In this document: positions 4,688-6,801 of the stretch, piece by piece
How positions within the stretch are numbered: the first letter of the stretch is position 1
How the letters are laid out: each line of letters opens with the position of its first letter
Assembly: GCA_020846515.1 (NCBI GenBank)
Contig: JADLDX010000279.1
Span: 1 to 6,801 of the forward strand
From: Pirellulaceae bacterium
GTDB lineage: Bacteria > Planctomycetota > Planctomycetia > Pirellulales > Pirellulaceae
Direction of reading: 5' to 3'
Length of the DNA stretch: 6,801 nt
The notes under the pieces: generated by a model
Seen by the model: the letters and a program-made list of their open reading frames with translations, nothing else
Told to the model about the DNA's origin: nothing
Database searches by the model: none
Program-made: the position numbers and the translations under genes

Positions 4688-6133
4688 ATGAGCTCCAACT
4701 ATCCGCGCGTAGCGCAGCTTCGCACTGTTGATGATTTCCAAGCACGACTGGCAGAACTGGGGATTCAACTTCCCTGCGACCCTCAACTTTTATCGGCGGC
4801 CGATGGCTCACCATTGGCCGCACCATTGCAGTTGGGAACACTCCGAGCCGGCAATCGCTGGTGTATCCATCCGATGGAAGGTTGGGATGCCAACCGTGAC
4901 GGTACGCCCAGCGATCTGACCATTCGACGCTGGCAGCGATTCGGACAGAGCGGGGCCAAGTTGATTTGGGGTGGAGAGGCTGCGGCCGTACGCCCTGACG
5001 GCCGCGCGAACCCCAATCAGACGCTGGCCACCACCTCGAACGAAGCCGGTCTCAAAACATTGCTCGAAACACTCAAGCAAGCGCATCGCGAGTCGGGGCA
5101 AGAATTAGATGACCTGGTCGTGGGACTGCAATTGACTCACTCTGGTCGCTTCTGCAAGCCAGAAGATCACAAACGTTTTCAACCGCGCATCGCTTATCAT
5201 CACCCGCTGTTGGATGCGAAGTTCAAGATTGATCCCCAGGACGATGCGGTCGTTTTCAGTGACGCAGAGATCGATCAATTGATCGAGGACTATGTGACGG
5301 CTGCTCATCTGGCCCATCGCGTCGGTTTCGATTTCGTCGACGTCAAAGCTTGCCATGGTTACTTGCTGCACGAATTCTTAAGCGCGCGCTCACGCAGTGG
5401 CCACTACGGTGGCGACCTGGTCGGCAGGACACGCGCCCTGTTGACGATCATCGGTCGCATTCGCCAAGAGTTGCCCAGTCTGCAAGTTGGCGTGCGTTTG
5501 AGTCTCTTTGATTTCTTGCCGTTTCAGCCAGGCGAAGATGGCGGACGTCCCGTCGACTGGCCCGGTGAGCAAGGTTATCCGTTTGTGTTTGGCAGTCGAC
5601 TGGACGATCCCACACAACTGGACTTGGAAGAACCCAAGTGGTTGTTTGAGCAGCTATCGAAACTAGGTGTGATCGCGGTAAATCTGACGTGTGGCAGTCC
5701 TTATTACAATCCACATATTCAGCGACCGGCCCTGTTTCCGCCGAGCGATGGTTATCAACCACCAGAAGATCCGCTGGTCGGTGTGGCCAGGCAGATCCAT
5801 GCCGTGGCTGCAGCCAAGAAACAGTTCCCCAGTATGCCGCTGGTCGGCAGCGGCTATACCTACTTGCAAGAGTTCTTGCCGTTGGTGGCACAAGCTACGT
5901 TGAGAGCAGGTTGGGTCGATTCGGTGGGCCTGGGCCGGATGGTGCTGTCTTATCCTGAAATGCCCATCGATACCTTGGCCGGCAAAGCTCCTGTGCGCAA
6001 ACTCGTTTGTCGTACTTTCAGCGACTGCACCACCGCGCCGCGCAACGGCATCGTCAGTGGCTGCTATCCTTTGGACCCGTTCTACAAAGCCAAGCCCGAA
6101 CGACAAATTCTGGAAGCGGCCAAGGGTGGGTAA
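4688..6133 (+). CDS. OYE-family NADH:flavin oxidoreductase (TIM barrel) with atypical C-terminal cysteines
   Basis: This 481-residue protein belongs to the old yellow enzyme / NADH:flavin oxidoreductase family, FMN-dependent enzymes that reduce activated double bonds; its substrate is unknown. Family landmarks are NRWCIHPMEGWD near 57-68, GAKLIWGGEAAAVRPDGR in the early barrel, LTHSGRF (H151-R154), ACHGYLLHEFLS with C222-H223-G224-Y225, VNLTCGSPYYNP, and VDSVGLGRMVLSYPEMP in the phosphate-binding region. It is longer than classic OYE (about 350-400) because of an N-terminal extension of about 45 residues and an insertion around 277-315 (PGEDGGRPVDWPGEQGYPF). It lacks the C-terminal FAD/NAD domain of 2,4-dienoyl-CoA reductase. 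Near the end, C441, C447 and C459 recall the Fe-S loop of that subfamily but are incomplete. The ATG at 4688 follows AGAAAG about 11 bases upstream, a weak ribosome site. It lies 41 bases after msrB in the same direction. The family is confident; the reaction is open. Confidence 0.9.
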   Translation: MSSNYPRVAQLRTVDDFQARLAELGIQLPCDPQLLSAADGSPLAAPLQLGTLRAGNRWCIHPMEGWDANRDGTPSDLTIRRWQRFGQSGAKLIWGGEAAAVRPDGRANPNQTLATTSNEAGLKTLLETLKQAHRESGQELDDLVVGLQLTHSGRFCKPEDHKRFQPRIAYHHPLLDAKFKIDPQDDAVVFSDAEIDQLIEDYVTAAHLAHRVGFDFVDVKACHGYLLHEFLSARSRSGHYGGDLVGRTRALLTIIGRIRQELPSLQVGVRLSLFDFLPFQPGEDGGRPVDWPGEQGYPFVFGSRLDDPTQLDLEEPKWLFEQLSKLGVIAVNLTCGSPYYNPHIQRPALFPPSDGYQPPEDPLVGVARQIHAVAAAKKQFPSMPLVGSGYTYLQEFLPLVAQATLRAGWVDSVGLGRMVLSYPEMPIDTLAGKAPVRKLVCRTFSDCTTAPRNGIVSGCYPLDPFYKAKPERQILEAAKGG

Positions 6134-6179
6134 GAGTCGCTTAGAATACCTGATCGCGATAAATGGGGCGTGAAGAAGT

Positions 6180-6206
6180 CGTTCCCAGGCCGAAGCACTG
6201 GGAACG
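6180..6206. repeat. REP-like hairpin between convergent genes (possible bidirectional terminator)
   Basis: CGTTCCCAG (6180-6188) and CTGGGAACG (6198-6206) form a perfect 9-bp stem. The nine loop bases can add a GC/GC pair around CGAA with one bulged A (6197). The hairpin lies between the stop of the plus-strand flavoenzyme (6133) and the stop of the minus-strand lipoprotein (6231). Neither side has a T-run, so factor-independent termination is not clearly indicated. The core resembles a CGTTCCCAGGC...GCCTGGGAACG repeat I recall as widespread in planctomycetes and other phyla, but I could not check this. Confidence 0.6.
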
Positions 6207-6230
6207 CGTAACTAATCATGCAAAACAAAC

Positions 6231-6641
6231 TTATTTGGACGTTAGTTCCCAGTCCAGTTTGTTGCTGCCCGATTTAACTTCCACCGTCGTATCCGTTACG
6301 CCGGTATACTTTTTCGGTAGTGGCTTCTTGCCTTCGGCACCATCCGGCCAGCGGAAACTGACGGAGTTTTTACCGACTTTTGCGCCATTGGTGCCGTAGA
6401 TGTAGATCAGATCGTAGTTGCCCTCTGCATCGGTTTCGGCCGTCGAAGCGCGCCCGGACTCAGGTTGAAAATTCACGATCACACCTGACAACGGTTGGCC
6501 ATCTAGTGTCACCTTACCGGTCACGCGCCCAACCTCAGGCTGGTCGCTGGGCGTGCAGCCCACGACCATCACCAAGCTCAACAGGGTTAGGCCCATGAAA
6601 GTTTTGAGGCTAAACATGCGTAGATTGCATAAACAATTCAT
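6231..6641 (-). CDS. Small lipoprotein with carboxypeptidase-regulatory/transthyretin-like beta domain
   Basis: The predicted 136-residue product starts with a lipoprotein signal: basic R8 and K13, a hydrophobic stretch (about 15-27), and the lipobox VVGC with lipidated C29. The mature part is one small beta-sandwich domain: VTGKVTLDGQPLSGVIVNF (40-58), then a TDAEGNYDL (70-78) turn, typical of carboxypeptidase-regulatory-like/transthyretin-like folds. No enzymatic residues are evident. ATG 6641 has AAGGA 13 bases upstream, a little far; an inner ATG (residue 9, at 6617) would still leave a complete signal peptide but has no ribosome site. The gene follows the DUF1559 gene end by 46 bases on the same strand, a pairing frequent in planctomycetes, so co-transcription is likely. 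It is expected at the cell envelope; its specific role is unknown. Confidence 0.85.
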   Translation of the reverse strand: MNCLCNLRMFSLKTFMGLTLLSLVMVVGCTPSDQPEVGRVTGKVTLDGQPLSGVIVNFQPESGRASTAETDAEGNYDLIYIYGTNGAKVGKNSVSFRWPDGAEGKKPLPKKYTGVTDTTVEVKSGSNKLDWELTSK

Positions 6642-6687
6642 GCTTTACTTTTTATCCTTAAGTCATTCGTATTGATGCATAGACAGA

Positions 6688-6801
6688 CTAAAGTTCCAAA
6701 TCGCCCAGCGGTTGGCCATCTGACTTGCCAATTAGACGTTCGTAAGTGCTGTCAATCCAGGCGCCGTTGATCAGTGTGCCGGGAACCGTAGTGAAGTTGT
6801 A
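6688..6801 (-). CDS. DUF1559-family protein, C-terminal fragment (5' part beyond the window)
   Basis: The last 37 codons of a minus-strand gene are visible, ending in TAG at 6688-6690; the rest lies past the right edge. The fragment reads through GTLINGAWIDSTYERLIG to SDGQPLGDLEL. The pattern of a Tyr/Trp-Glu-Arg-Leu segment followed by DGQP(L/I)G near the C-terminus is the ending I associate with planctomycete DUF1559 proteins, which begin with a type II pilin-like N-terminal methylation signal and are present in many copies per genome. The N-terminus that would prove this is not in the window. The small lipoprotein gene starts 46 bases downstream, in keeping with the usual pairing. Function unknown. 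Confidence 0.7.
   Translation of the reverse strand, partial: YNFTTVPGTLINGAWIDSTYERLIGKSDGQPLGDLEL

Noticed and set aside
5448..6106. Two overlapping 147-codon frames antisense to the flavin oxidoreductase
   Set aside because: Both lie within a clear plus-strand gene and read as unstructured Arg/His/Ala-rich sequence.

Overview
The window looks like a piece of a planctomycete chromosome, most likely Pirellulales/Pirellulaceae. This is inferred from gene content, not from a marker gene. The support is a DUF1559-type C-terminus followed by a small lipoprotein with a carboxypeptidase-regulatory/transthyretin-like fold, a long-form OYE-like flavin oxidoreductase of a type I associate with planctomycetes, and intergenic DNA rich in short palindromic repeats. 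I see no tRNA, rRNA, CRISPR array, prophage or intact transposase gene.

Layout from left to right. Positions 1-208 hold no gene, but 90-205 is a dense cluster of direct and inverted repeats that looks like a REP/MITE-like element lying against the 3' end of mcsB. On the minus strand, mcsA (1368-1901) and mcsB (209-1285) form a two-gene unit for protein-arginine phosphorylation, without ctsR or clpC beside it. A 199-base divergent intergenic region separates mcsA from trpE (2101-3603, plus strand), which encodes anthranilate synthase component I. Next comes a 272-base non-coding stretch with two copies of a hairpin-forming 40-bp repeat and a probable promoter. It leads into a plus-strand pair 41 bases apart: an exported or membrane-anchored MsrB (3876-4646) and an OYE-family flavin oxidoreductase (4688-6133). 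A 9-bp-stem hairpin lies between this pair and the convergent minus-strand unit at the right edge: the 3' end of a DUF1559 gene (6688-6801, cut by the window) and the small lipoprotein (6231-6641).

Functional themes. McsA/McsB mark or repair-triage proteins by arginine phosphorylation, and MsrB reduces methionine-R-sulfoxide; both fit protein stress management. The flavin oxidoreductase next to msrB may be co-transcribed, but no shared pathway is shown. TrpE is ordinary tryptophan biosynthesis. The DUF1559/lipoprotein pair is a common planctomycete cell-envelope arrangement of unknown function.

No wholly new system is evident. The points most worth a second look are an Asp-to-Asn change in the McsB RDXXRA allosteric motif, altered zinc-ligand positions in McsA, an incomplete and shifted Fe-S cysteine set in the OYE-like enzyme, and three different palindromic repeat types between genes.
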